Positions 1 to 6,361 of a stretch of DNA of 16,865 nt are shown here, piece after piece. A model generated the notes under the pieces. It saw nothing but the letters and a program-made list of their open reading frames with translations. It was not told the origin of the DNA and did no database searches. Made by a program: the position numbers and the translations under genes. Numbering within the stretch: the first letter of the stretch is position 1; the number at the start of each line of letters is the position of its first letter. Source of the stretch: CAZTLI01 sp964614375 (GTDB lineage Bacteria > Chloroflexota > Anaerolineae > Aggregatilineales > Phototrophicaceae); NCBI GenBank assembly GCA_964614375.1, contig CAZTLI010000065.1, positions 1-16,865 on the forward strand, read 5' to 3'.

Positions 1-2
1 CC

Positions 3-116
3 ATCATTCACAATATCGAGGACATCCTGCCGGACTACGTAGCCATTGCGGAAGAGCCTGTACCTGAAGACCTTGTGGCTGGTGAATTGGGCGAAGCAGC
101 CGCACCAGCGACGTAA
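3..116 (+). CDS. 3' end of an unrecognised gene
   Basis: An open frame enters from the left edge (codons start at base 3) and ends at TAA 114-116, giving the last 37 residues of a protein. The visible tail is acidic and then Ala/Pro-rich (it ends GEAAAPAT), like a flexible C-terminus. No family can be assigned from so short a piece. A hairpin about 170 bases downstream may end its transcript. That the frame is coding is inferred only from its openness and composition. Confidence 0.5.
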   Translation: MIHNIEDILPDYVAIAEEPVPEDLVAGELGEAAAPAT

Positions 117-283
117 ACAGCAATTCAGCAAAAGCGCGCAGCGTTAGAACGGGCACTAGCTTAAAGAGGTTCAGGTGCAATGTGCCGTAAACAATAACAC
201 AAGCGGCTGATTTCTTTTGCGGGTGGTCGGTCTGTAACGACTGTCGAATTCCATCCGGTCGTGGTATGGGATTCCTCCAAATT

Positions 284-310
284 AGGCGGTGCGGTGCGGA
301 CGCATCGCCT
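284..310 (+). terminator. Possible intrinsic terminator
   Basis: AGGCGGTGCG (284-293) can pair with CGCATCGCCT (301-310), with one G-U pair, around a 7-base loop. The following sequence is only moderately T-rich (TTATATGTTAT), so this may be a weak terminator for the upstream gene or just a stem-loop. Confidence 0.35.
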
Positions 311-412
311 TATATGTTATGTTGATAGCGCGTCAGCAAGCGACGAATCGTTAGGCTGGCCTGCGAGTGGCGCATCTCATGACGACCTGTTTGCGGCAGC
401 CTGACTGCTGTT

Positions 413-441
413 TTCGACTGGCAATCAAGGTATGTTATAGT
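413..441 (+). promoter_or_regulatory. Candidate promoter of the ArsR-type regulator
   Basis: There is an extended -10 element, TGT then TATAGT (436-441). It lies 17 bases after a poor -35 (TTCGAC, 413-418). The position, about 40 bases before the start codon at 481, fits. The -35 match is weak, so the call rests on the extended -10. Confidence 0.35.
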
Positions 442-480
442 TAAGCACACACGCTTACTGTAAGTTAAGGAACGACGACC

Positions 481-1596
481 ATGCGGGGACTGAATGCGAT
501 TATCGCGCCGCGGGCGATTACGACCACGGTCCTGACGAAACCCATCGCCAATGTGCTGAGTATGATGGCGATGCTCACACCCGGCGAGCAATCCACCGGA
601 CTCACCGAATGGCTCGATAGCACGCGCGAATGCTTCACGCCAGAGCAAATGTTCCGGCACAAAGTCATTTTCTGGGGATTGGGTGCGGAGGAATTGTCCA
701 ATGCCGTCGATTGTGACGATTCGACTGAATTTCCCGACTATCTAAAGCTGCTGGCACAGGTCGATGCCGAAGTAATCCGCGACAAGGCCCTATACTGGCT
801 GATGAATGCGACATTTCGGCGCCTGTTTGTCGAATTTCCGCCGCTGCAAAAACGCGATGCCGGGCGAATGCTGCGCGATGTCGATTATTATCTGGAATTG
901 TTCGATAATCCCGACAAGCATTTTGATAAAGACATCCCCGCGTTTGTGGAAGCCCATCACTTGCTGAACAATCCGCCCGAATTGAAAGCTGTACTCGTGC
1001 CACATCTGACTGAATTGTGGGACGAATATGTGGCTGAGGAGTGGGCGCGCATCAAAGCGGGGCTGTATGAATCGTCGCGCGCGTTGCAGCAGATTGATAC
1101 GCGCGGGCTATCGGTCTTTGAAGCGATTCAGGTCATTACCGGGCGTGATTTACGCACCTTGATTCGGCACGATGTACTGAATAGTTATAAACAGCTCTAT
1201 CTCGTCCCGGCGCGGCATAATGGCCCCTATATCATGGTGTTCAGCAGTCCCGATACCCTGACCATCCTGTTCGCCGCACGCACACCAGCGGGCTATCGGA
1301 CAGGGCGGACATGGCTGGATAACAATGAATTCATCAACCGCATGAAAGCCGTCGCCGATGAAGACCGACTCAACATCCTGCTGGCGATAAAAGATGCGGG
1401 CGAACTCAGCACGCAGGACATCATCGAACGCTTTGATTTGAATAAATCGGCGGCGTCGCGTTATCTCGGCTTACTGTATGCCAATGGGCTGCTCAGCGAA
1501 CGGCGCGACAGTGATGGCAAGAGCAAATTTTACAGCCTCAATCACGACTGTGTAGATGAACTCATCCATGCCATCATCGCCCGCCTGAAAGAGTGA
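481..1596 (+). CDS. ArsR-type winged-helix transcriptional regulator with long N-terminal domain
   Basis: The protein has 371 residues. Residues about 284-371 form an ArsR/GntR-like winged helix: a first helix with KAVADEDRLNILLAI, then the helix-turn-helix around STQDIIERFDLNKSAASRYL (recognition helix near 321-338), then a wing around RRDSDGKSKFYSL. This is the typical dimeric DNA-binding fold of ArsR repressors. No Cys-rich metal site is visible in it. Residues 1-280 are soluble, helical-looking and unfamiliar; they may sense a ligand. Ordinary ArsR proteins have about 100 residues, so this is a large-domain variant. The ATG at 481 follows AAGGAA with 8 bases of spacing. The gene converges on the DinB operon with a 27-base gap, so it could regulate that cluster, but nothing in the sequence proves it. 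Confidence 0.8.
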   Translation: MRGLNAIIAPRAITTTVLTKPIANVLSMMAMLTPGEQSTGLTEWLDSTRECFTPEQMFRHKVIFWGLGAEELSNAVDCDDSTEFPDYLKLLAQVDAEVIRDKALYWLMNATFRRLFVEFPPLQKRDAGRMLRDVDYYLELFDNPDKHFDKDIPAFVEAHHLLNNPPELKAVLVPHLTELWDEYVAEEWARIKAGLYESSRALQQIDTRGLSVFEAIQVITGRDLRTLIRHDVLNSYKQLYLVPARHNGPYIMVFSSPDTLTILFAARTPAGYRTGRTWLDNNEFINRMKAVADEDRLNILLAIKDAGELSTQDIIERFDLNKSAASRYLGLLYANGLLSERRDSDGKSKFYSLNHDCVDELIHAIIARLKE

Positions 1597-1623
1597 ACCT
1601 TCGCCCGTTGTTGATAGATTGCC

Positions 1624-2130
1624 TCAAGAAGCGCCGTCTCTGGCCTTCGCAATCCAGTCCATACCGGTCACACCTTTCTGTCCAAGCACGAGATGCAGCT
1701 GCGCCGCATGTTCCTGAATATGCCGCATACAGTAGAGCTGCAACTCTAAAAACGTCGGCTGCATCCACTCAAATGTGCAAATCTGACGCGCTTTCTCGTC
1801 CGTTAGCGTCCCAATCGTGGTTTTACACTTCTGGCGACAGTCCTTGAGATAGGTCTGAACCTGTTGTTTCGTATACAGGGTTTCGGGCAGCCTGCCGCGT
1901 ATGAATGGGGGCGGGGGCAGAAAACCCTCTGAGGAGCCAGTCAAGAAAAGGTCAAGCCAGAACACCGTGTGATAGGCCACAAACCAGAACTGCCCATAGC
2001 GCGGGTCTTCCTCGTCATCCCAAAGGCTTGTCGTCCACATCGAATCAGGGCAGAGATTGAGCGCATCATCAAGCGTATCAATCGCCGCGCCGAACTGCTG
2101 CCAGATACTGGTTTTTATCGCTGCGTCCAT
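1624..2130 (-). CDS. DinB-family protein (divergent paralogue)
   Basis: The protein has 168 residues and matches the DinB/YfiT-like four-helix bundle, a superfamily of metal-dependent enzymes that often act as thiol transferases or hydrolases. The expected metal-ligand histidines are present: His54 in AYHTVFWLD, and His137 and His141 in RHIQEH. It is roughly half identical to the two other DinB proteins upstream. It is the last gene of a four-gene minus-strand operon, 31 bases after DinB copy A. The ATG at 2130 is preceded on its strand by AAAGG with an 11-base gap, and the leader (AAAGGTAGA) resembles that of DinB copy B. The substrate is unknown. Members of this fold also include maleylpyruvate isomerase and bacillithiol transferases, so a precise role cannot be given. 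Confidence 0.85.
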   Translation of the reverse strand: MDAAIKTSIWQQFGAAIDTLDDALNLCPDSMWTTSLWDDEEDPRYGQFWFVAYHTVFWLDLFLTGSSEGFLPPPPFIRGRLPETLYTKQQVQTYLKDCRQKCKTTIGTLTDEKARQICTFEWMQPTFLELQLYCMRHIQEHAAQLHLVLGQKGVTGMDWIAKARDGAS

Positions 2131-2161
2131 TTGAAGCTCTACCTTTCGACTTAACAGATGG

Positions 2162-2689
2162 TCAGGAAGATTCGTGTATTGCCCGCGTCACATAGTCCGG
2201 TTGCGGGCCAATTTTCTGCCCAAGCAGCATGTTCAACTGGGCCGCGTGCCCATGCACATGGCGCAAATTGTAGAGCAGCAATTCCAGAAAACTGCATTCG
2301 CCCCACCCAAACACACACTGCCGCTGCGCCATGTCGTCGGTCAGCGCCGCAATCGTCGTCTGGCAGCGCTGGCGACAGGCTTTGAGATAGGCCTGGAGTT
2401 CGGCTTTCGTGTACACCCGTTCCGGCAGCGGGCCGTGTTCATCCTGCTCAATCAAGGTGAAGGGTGCGGGCGGCAGGAAACCGTCCTCTGTGCCCGTCAG
2501 ATACAAATCGAGCCAGAACAGGGTGTGATAGACCACGTACCAGAATTGGGCGAATTCCGGCTTTGTGTCGGGCGTTTTCCACAGCGGCGCGTCCCACAGG
2601 TCATCGGGACAGGCGTTCATCGACTCTGCCAGAAAATCTATCGCCGCGCCAAACTGCCCCCAGATGCTGGTTTTTAGTGTGGTATCCAT
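2162..2689 (-). CDS. DinB-family protein, copy A
   Basis: This is a 175-residue DinB-superfamily protein with the three likely metal ligands His55 (VYHTLFWLD), His144 and His148 (RHVHGH). Codons 1-149 and the base just before the start codon are identical at the DNA level to copy B at 3859-4389. The last 26 residues differ (copy A ends QPDYVTRAIHESS). It is the third gene of the operon, 29 bases after the HTH_42 gene and 31 bases before the third DinB gene. Its own ribosome binding site, TAAGGA with AGGA 5 bases from the ATG, lies outside the repeat and is stronger than that of copy B. A thiol- or metal-dependent detoxification function is possible from the family. The substrate is unknown. 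Confidence 0.85.
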   Translation of the reverse strand: MDTTLKTSIWGQFGAAIDFLAESMNACPDDLWDAPLWKTPDTKPEFAQFWYVVYHTLFWLDLYLTGTEDGFLPPAPFTLIEQDEHGPLPERVYTKAELQAYLKACRQRCQTTIAALTDDMAQRQCVFGWGECSFLELLLYNLRHVHGHAAQLNMLLGQKIGPQPDYVTRAIHESS

Positions 2690-2690
2690 G
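2244..2690. repeat. 447-bp perfect direct repeat, copy A
   Basis: This tract is identical base for base to 3944-4390, at an offset of exactly 1700 bases. It covers codons 1-149 of DinB copy A plus one base upstream. A further 23-base match (2214-2236) follows a short mismatched stretch at its left edge. Confidence 0.97.
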
Positions 2691-2718
2691 TGAATCCTTA
2701 TCTTAGTCTATTGAACGC

Positions 2719-3846
2719 TCATTTAATCGAATCGTATTCCAGCATGATTTCGGTATTTAAGAATGTGCCTAAACGGGCGGCTTCTGCTTCAATGCCCTGT
2801 TCAACTGGCTTCGTCACTGTGTCAAATAGCTCTACCGTGACGATTGTTTGCGCCCCTTTCGTCTTAGTGTCCCAGAGACCTTTGATGATGCCATCGACGA
2901 GCACAACCGCTGTCGTCCAGCCTTGCTGACGGAAAACCCGTTTCCAATACGCTTTGGGCAGGATGGGTTCGCCCATCCGCGCGATGTCCAGCACATAGGC
3001 ATCGAACATCGGCAGCAGTCGAATCACACCGGCTACCGACGATGCCTGCATCTGCTCCACAGTCGAGCGCAGTGCCACCGCTTGCCAACCCTCAACATCA
3101 ACAGGTTCGAGTTCATCCTCAATTTGCTTGAAGACGTTTTGGGCAACCCTGACCCGCCCCTCATTCCACCAGCGGGCGAAATCACGCGGCGTCAGTGGGC
3201 CATAGGCGCGCAGATAACGACGGGCAATCTCCTGAAATGCGGTTTCCGGTGCTACAGTCTCCCACTGCCTGAGCCACTGCTTCGGATTCACGAACGTCAC
3301 ATGCTGTCCCCGATTTGGCCCGAAGCATAATTCGCCCCGAAAGGCGAAAGTCTTTAATGGCGACCCCCATTTACTGGTGGCAATCAAATCGCCCAATGCC
3401 GGCAGCCCGACCCGTTCAGTGACCGCAGCGCCAAGCTCTTCGCGGGTCATCGGTTCGCTGCCGAGCACCTCCGGCACGGCTTCCAGAAATGTCTGGCGTT
3501 GTTTTTGCGAGATGCCGAGCGCGTCATAGTCTACCCAGCCGAGGGGATCAATGGTGCGCGCGGCGGCGTGTAGGGGCAAATCGTCCGCAGCCAGCAGGTG
3601 CAGTGTGCCGCGCATCGCCCACGTTTTGACGAGGGTGCGCTCCTCCCATAAGGCCGATTGCACAGCCTGTGGTGTGAGGCCATCAGTACGCGCGCCGAGT
3701 CCAAGTTCGGCGGCAGACATCACCTGGGCATGGATTCCGAACAGGCGCGATGTCAACCCGATGAACTGCTGTGACTTCAAGCGTGGCGCCAGCCCGTGTT
3801 GAGCCAGGCGCCAGCCATTGACCTGATTCCACGTTAACGATTTCAT
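2719..3846 (-). CDS. HTH_42 winged-helix protein, AlkZ/YcaQ-like DNA glycosylase family
   Basis: The protein has 375 residues, the usual length for the HTH_42 (PF06224) superfamily. That family includes AlkZ and YcaQ/AlkX, which remove bulky alkylated bases or unhook interstrand crosslinks. Recognisable parts are the N-terminal segment RLFGIHAQVMSAAELGLGAR (33-52), a middle region with WAMRGTLHLL, a segment around YLRAYGPLTPRDFARWW, and the late region LLPMFDAYVLD and FRQQGWTTAVVLVDGIIKG. The catalytic QxQ (AlkZ) or QxD (YcaQ) motif aligns with His39-Ala-Gln41, so the first Gln is replaced by His. Glycosylase activity is therefore uncertain. The ATG at 3846 has AGGA 6 bases upstream, and the gene begins 12 bases after DinB copy B, suggesting coupled translation. 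Many family members are annotated only as winged helix DNA-binding proteins. Confidence 0.85.
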   Translation of the reverse strand: MKSLTWNQVNGWRLAQHGLAPRLKSQQFIGLTSRLFGIHAQVMSAAELGLGARTDGLTPQAVQSALWEERTLVKTWAMRGTLHLLAADDLPLHAAARTIDPLGWVDYDALGISQKQRQTFLEAVPEVLGSEPMTREELGAAVTERVGLPALGDLIATSKWGSPLKTFAFRGELCFGPNRGQHVTFVNPKQWLRQWETVAPETAFQEIARRYLRAYGPLTPRDFARWWNEGRVRVAQNVFKQIEDELEPVDVEGWQAVALRSTVEQMQASSVAGVIRLLPMFDAYVLDIARMGEPILPKAYWKRVFRQQGWTTAVVLVDGIIKGLWDTKTKGAQTIVTVELFDTVTKPVEQGIEAEAARLGTFLNTEIMLEYDSIK

Positions 3847-3858
3847 AGCGAATCCTAT

Positions 3859-4389
3859 TCACCGGGAGGCGTTGTGTCTGGCCTGTGCCACCCAACTACG
3901 AACTGATACATCATTCTGCCCAAGCAGCATGTTCAATTGTGAAGCGTGCCCATGCACATGGCGCAAATTGTAGAGCAGCAATTCCAGAAAACTGCATTCG
4001 CCCCACCCAAACACACACTGCCGCTGCGCCATGTCGTCGGTCAGCGCCGCAATCGTCGTCTGGCAGCGCTGGCGACAGGCTTTGAGATAGGCCTGGAGTT
4101 CGGCTTTCGTGTACACCCGTTCCGGCAGCGGGCCGTGTTCATCCTGCTCAATCAAGGTGAAGGGTGCGGGCGGCAGGAAACCGTCCTCTGTGCCCGTCAG
4201 ATACAAATCGAGCCAGAACAGGGTGTGATAGACCACGTACCAGAATTGGGCGAATTCCGGCTTTGTGTCGGGCGTTTTCCACAGCGGCGCGTCCCACAGG
4301 TCATCGGGACAGGCGTTCATCGACTCTGCCAGAAAATCTATCGCCGCGCCAAACTGCCCCCAGATGCTGGTTTTTAGTGTGGTATCCAT
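3859..4389 (-). CDS. DinB-family protein, copy B (chimeric)
   Basis: This is a 176-residue DinB-superfamily protein with likely metal ligands His55, His144 and His148. Codons 1-149 are identical in DNA to copy A. The C-terminal tail (SVRSWVAQARHNASR) instead resembles the tail of the third DinB protein (TGMDWIAKARDGAS). The untranslated leader (AAGGGTAGA) also resembles that gene's leader. The simplest reading is a separate paralogue whose body was overwritten by copy A sequence. It is the first gene of the operon, about 75 bases downstream of the predicted transcription start. The ribosome binding site AAGGG is 12 bases from the ATG. Function is as for copy A: a probable metal-dependent enzyme of unknown substrate. 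Confidence 0.85.
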   Translation of the reverse strand: MDTTLKTSIWGQFGAAIDFLAESMNACPDDLWDAPLWKTPDTKPEFAQFWYVVYHTLFWLDLYLTGTEDGFLPPAPFTLIEQDEHGPLPERVYTKAELQAYLKACRQRCQTTIAALTDDMAQRQCVFGWGECSFLELLLYNLRHVHGHASQLNMLLGQNDVSVRSWVAQARHNASR

Positions 4390-4390
4390 G
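3944..4390. repeat. 447-bp perfect direct repeat, copy B
   Basis: This is the second copy of the tract at 2244-2690, with no mismatches. The two copies bracket the HTH_42 gene in direct orientation, so recombination between them would delete 1700 bases, including that gene. Confidence 0.97.
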
Positions 4391-4470
4391 GTGTATATCT
4401 ACCCTTCAATATGCGATGGTTCGAGGGTGTTTGATGTGTGAATAGAACAAAAATACTACTTTCTGGCGGT

Positions 4471-4499
4471 ATTTTACTGAGTTTTGAGGAATTGGACAA
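4471..4499 (-). promoter_or_regulatory. Promoter of the DinB/HTH_42 operon
   Basis: Read on the minus strand, TTGTCC (4494-4499) is followed by a 17-base spacer and TAAAAT (4471-4476). These match the sigma-70 consensus at 4 of 6 and 5 of 6 positions. The predicted start of transcription near 4464 gives a leader of about 75 bases before the ATG at 4389. Confidence 0.6.
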
Positions 4500-4501
4500 G
4501 T

Positions 4502-4523
4502 GTTCTATGGGATTGCGTTCTAT
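4502..4523. promoter_or_regulatory. Tandem GTTCTAT boxes upstream of the operon promoter
   Basis: GTTCTAT occurs at 4502-4508 and again at 4517-4523, directly upstream of the -35 element on the minus strand. An inverted copy, ATAGAAC, lies at 4442-4448, downstream of the -10. The 15-base period and the placement suit a regulator binding site. No known regulator is assigned. Confidence 0.35.
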
Positions 4524-4548
4524 CTACAGCGGTTTGAAACGACAGTCG

Positions 4549-4992
4549 TCATCCCATCCAGACCAGAGGGTCGCGATTAATGCGGGTTTTGAGGATGGTC
4601 AGGAGCGCGGGGAATTCCGTCAGATGGGCGGATGGGCAGCCGAGCACACGCCGATTGCGCCAATCCCAGACGCTCAAAAAATCGCTGCCTGAAATCGTGC
4701 CTAGATGCCAATCGCGCAGTTCGTGGAAGGTGTACGTCCCGCCGAGACGGATTCGCACGCGCAGGCCATCCGGCAGCACATCGACGCCTTCTTGCCAGAT
4801 GTAATAGGCCGGGAGACACATCACCGCCAGCGCCAGCATAAAGCGCGGGTCGAATAGGGCCGGATTCGCGCCTGTGCCGATGATGATGGTGATCAACAGG
4901 AGCGCAATCGGCGTCAACCACAGCGCAATCAATGCGCCGCGATAGGGCTGCGGCAAACGATGCCGGCTGATGACGGGTTTAACCTGCGGCAT
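4549..4992 (-). CDS. Small membrane protein with PH-like domain
   Basis: The protein has 147 residues. Two close hydrophobic segments (about residues 17-39, ALIALWLTPIALLLITIII; and 46-64, FMLALAVMCLPAYYIW) anchor a cytoplasmic C-terminal part. That part has the strand pattern of a bacterial PH-type domain (VLPDGLRVRIRLGGTYTFHELRDW). The frame is open further upstream, but the ATG at 4992 is chosen because GGAGGG (4998-5003) sits 5 bases before it. The start overlaps the 3' end of the upstream gene by 14 bases, so the two are probably translationally coupled and may form a complex. No enzymatic motif is visible. The PH-like assignment comes from pattern only. Confidence 0.75.
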   Translation of the reverse strand: MPQVKPVISRHRLPQPYRGALIALWLTPIALLLITIIIGTGANPALFDPRFMLALAVMCLPAYYIWQEGVDVLPDGLRVRIRLGGTYTFHELRDWHLGTISGSDFLSVWDWRNRRVLGCPSAHLTEFPALLTILKTRINRDPLVWMG

Positions 4993-5803
4993 GATAGCCC
5001 TCCGCCGTCTTGATATTGAAGCGTTTGGGTTGATGATGGCGGATGGTCGTCGTCGCCACTTCCATAAAACCGCCGAGATTCTCGATGTCGTGGACGCTGA
5101 AGCGTTTGACGACTTTGAACTTGCCTTTTTTATCACGCTGAGAAATGCTCAAACTGCGTTTCGTCAGTTTGATGTCGGCCTGTGACCAGGGGATGGACTT
5201 TTTGCCGATTTTCAAGCCTTTGCTATGCAGAGTCAGATTTTTGTGGACTTTCACGGGGCGATTTTCGCGCAGCCGCCGCGCCATTCGCACGCCGGTCACA
5301 TCGGCAATATAGGGACGTACCGAACGCAAAAACAGGCGGGTGTCGCCATGTCGCCCGGTGATGCGATATTCGTTATCGTCGCGCATTTTGAGCACATGCG
5401 CCCCCCGCTGCCAGATGGGACGCCCGAACACGTAAATCGAGCGCAGACCTTCGCGGAATGTCCGCACCTGTGACCAGCTATATTTATACTGTTTGCCTTT
5501 ACGTTCCCAGATGATACCGCGACTCATGACGATAACTTTTTCGGCGCGCGTCCGCAGCCATTTAAACAGGTTAAAAAATGCCCGCAGCAGCAGTATTCCC
5601 GCCACCGCTACACCGACAATTTTACCCAATCGCAGCACTTCGGCATCGACAGTCAGGTTGCCGCGTCCACTGGAAATATCGAGCGCGACCACCGCGCCTA
5701 ATGCCGCCACCGTCGCCAGCAGCATCCAGAAGAAGCGCCGTAAATAGCGTTTGCGTTCAATTTCTGCCCGGAACAGCATCCGAGGCGGTTCGACTGTGAC
5801 CAT
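4979..5803 (-). CDS. Membrane-anchored protein with two PH-like regions
   Basis: The protein has 274 residues. After a basic N-terminal stretch there are two membrane segments (about residues 24-42, FWMLLATVAALGAVVAL; and 61-80, LGKIVGVAVAGILLLRAFF). Two strand-rich, basic blocks follow: 87-165 (VIVMSRGIIWERKGKQYKYSW) and 187-260 (LTLHSKGLKIGKKSIPWSQA). Both follow the pattern 'short strand, turn, Gly-Leu/Ile, strand, W-x-(Q/E)' seen in bacterial PH/DUF6585-like domains. AGGGG precedes the ATG at 5803 by 7 bases, and a promoter lies at 5832-5861. It heads a two-gene unit with the smaller PH-like protein. Such proteins are thought to act as membrane-associated scaffolds or sensors. The role here is unknown. 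Confidence 0.75.
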   Translation of the reverse strand: MVTVEPPRMLFRAEIERKRYLRRFFWMLLATVAALGAVVALDISSGRGNLTVDAEVLRLGKIVGVAVAGILLLRAFFNLFKWLRTRAEKVIVMSRGIIWERKGKQYKYSWSQVRTFREGLRSIYVFGRPIWQRGAHVLKMRDDNEYRITGRHGDTRLFLRSVRPYIADVTGVRMARRLRENRPVKVHKNLTLHSKGLKIGKKSIPWSQADIKLTKRSLSISQRDKKGKFKVVKRFSVHDIENLGGFMEVATTTIRHHQPKRFNIKTAEGYHAAG

Positions 5804-5831
5804 GATGACACCCCTTGCCCACTTGTCTAAG

Positions 5832-5861
5832 GTTATAACGCATTTAATGACCGACTAGCAA
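5832..5861 (-). promoter_or_regulatory. Promoter of the PH-like gene pair
   Basis: Read on the minus strand, TTGCTA (5856-5861) is followed by an 18-base spacer and TATAAC (5832-5837). Transcription would start near 5825, about 20 bases before the ATG at 5803. It is divergent from the BMC promoter to its right. Confidence 0.5.
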
Positions 5862-5894
5862 GCGGACAACAGTCCTACAGGTGGCTTCTATTGC

Positions 5895-5923
5895 TGAACA
5901 GCGGGCCGGGTTTGTGCTATAAT
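5895..5923 (+). promoter_or_regulatory. Extended -10 promoter of the BMC-P genes
   Basis: A perfect TATAAT (5918-5923) is preceded by TGC, giving an extended -10. TGAACA (5895-5900) lies 17 bases upstream as a moderate -35. The inverted pair GCGGG/CCCGC (5901-5905 and 5924-5928) flanks the -10. This promoter lies inside the longer open frame that starts at 5891, which supports the later ATG at 5957 as the real start. Confidence 0.7.
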
Positions 5924-5956
5924 CCCGCGCATACTGGCGTACAAGGCAGATATAAC

Positions 5957-6280
5957 ATGAAATTTGCACGGGTTATTGGCAATCTCGTCGCCACACAAAA
6001 ATATCGCGGACTCGAAGGCGTGAAATTCCTCATCGTCCAACCGCTTGACCAGCATCGCAATGCGGATGGCGAACCGTATGTCGCGGTGGATGCCACTAAT
6101 CAGGCGGGCGAGGGCGAACTGGTCTTTGTGATTGCGTCGAAAGAAGCGGCGATGGCGCTGCCCGTTTCCTTCGTGCCCGTCGATGCGGCGGTCGTGGGCA
6201 TTGTTGATGATGTCGATGACCGTCCTTTGTATGATGCCGACAGCGTGCAGTGGAAGGTGTTCACGGGCAAGCCGTCTTAG
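5957..6280 (+). CDS. BMC-P microcompartment vertex protein (EutN/CcmL family)
   Basis: The protein has 107 residues and matches the EutN/CcmL/BMC-P family, whose pentamers cap the vertices of bacterial microcompartment shells. Hallmarks are the N-terminus MKFARVIGNLVATQKYRGLE with KFLIVQPLD, the central VAVDATNQAGEGELVFVIAS, and the late VDAAVVGIVDDVD. The start at 5957 has AAGG 10 bases upstream and a strong promoter before it. An earlier in-frame TTG at 5891 would include the promoter and is not used. A second BMC-P gene follows after 81 bases. No BMC-H shell hexamer or cargo enzyme is in this window, so the pair may serve a shell encoded elsewhere or act outside one. Confidence 0.92.
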   Translation: MKFARVIGNLVATQKYRGLEGVKFLIVQPLDQHRNADGEPYVAVDATNQAGEGELVFVIASKEAAMALPVSFVPVDAAVVGIVDDVDDRPLYDADSVQWKVFTGKPS

Positions 6281-6319
6281 TTCTAAGTGTGTGTCCTCAA
6301 AAAGTAACGATGAACGGAC

Positions 6320-6338
6320 GGGCACATCGGCATGTCCC
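6320..6338 (+). repeat. REP-like stem-loop between the BMC-P genes
   Basis: GGG-C-ACAT (6320-6327) pairs with ATGTCCC (6332-6338), with one bulged C and a 4-base CGGC loop. The shape and the flanking ACGG and CTAC resemble dispersed palindromic elements of bacterial intergenic regions. It may also stabilise the upstream message. No other copy is seen in this window. Confidence 0.4.
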
Positions 6339-6361
6339 TACTTGATTAAGGAAATTCGCGT

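Larger units (their letters stand above)
117..480. other. Intergenic region between partial gene and arsR-like gene
   Basis: These 364 bases carry no convincing gene. A reverse-strand frame across the right half runs into the regulator gene and is treated as a shadow. The stretch contains a stem-loop at 284-310, a possible promoter at 413-441 and the ribosome binding site AAGGAA at 467-472. I see nothing else in it. Confidence 0.6.

Noticed and set aside
2158..2677. Forward-strand frames opposite the DinB genes (also 3885-4445)
   Set aside because: They are antisense shadows, duplicated only because the DinB genes are duplicated, and have no ribosome binding site.
2244..4390. Composite transposon bracketing the HTH_42 gene
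   Set aside because: The direct repeats are parts of DinB coding sequence. There is no transposase, no terminal inverted repeats and no target duplication.
4494..4523. LexA box at the DinB operon
   Set aside because: The GTTC half-sites are direct repeats 15 bases apart. They do not form the inverted GAAC-N4-GTTC of Bacillus-type LexA or the GTTC-N7-GTTC of alphaproteobacterial LexA.
4993..5136. Upstream extension of the 147-residue PH-like protein
   Set aside because: The extra 48 residues are Ser/Arg-rich and overlap the conserved end of the upstream gene. GGAGGG at 4998-5003 points to the ATG at 4992.
5891..5956. Earlier TTG start for the first BMC-P protein
   Set aside because: It would place the TATAAT promoter inside the coding region, and family members begin at the MKFARVIG-type sequence.
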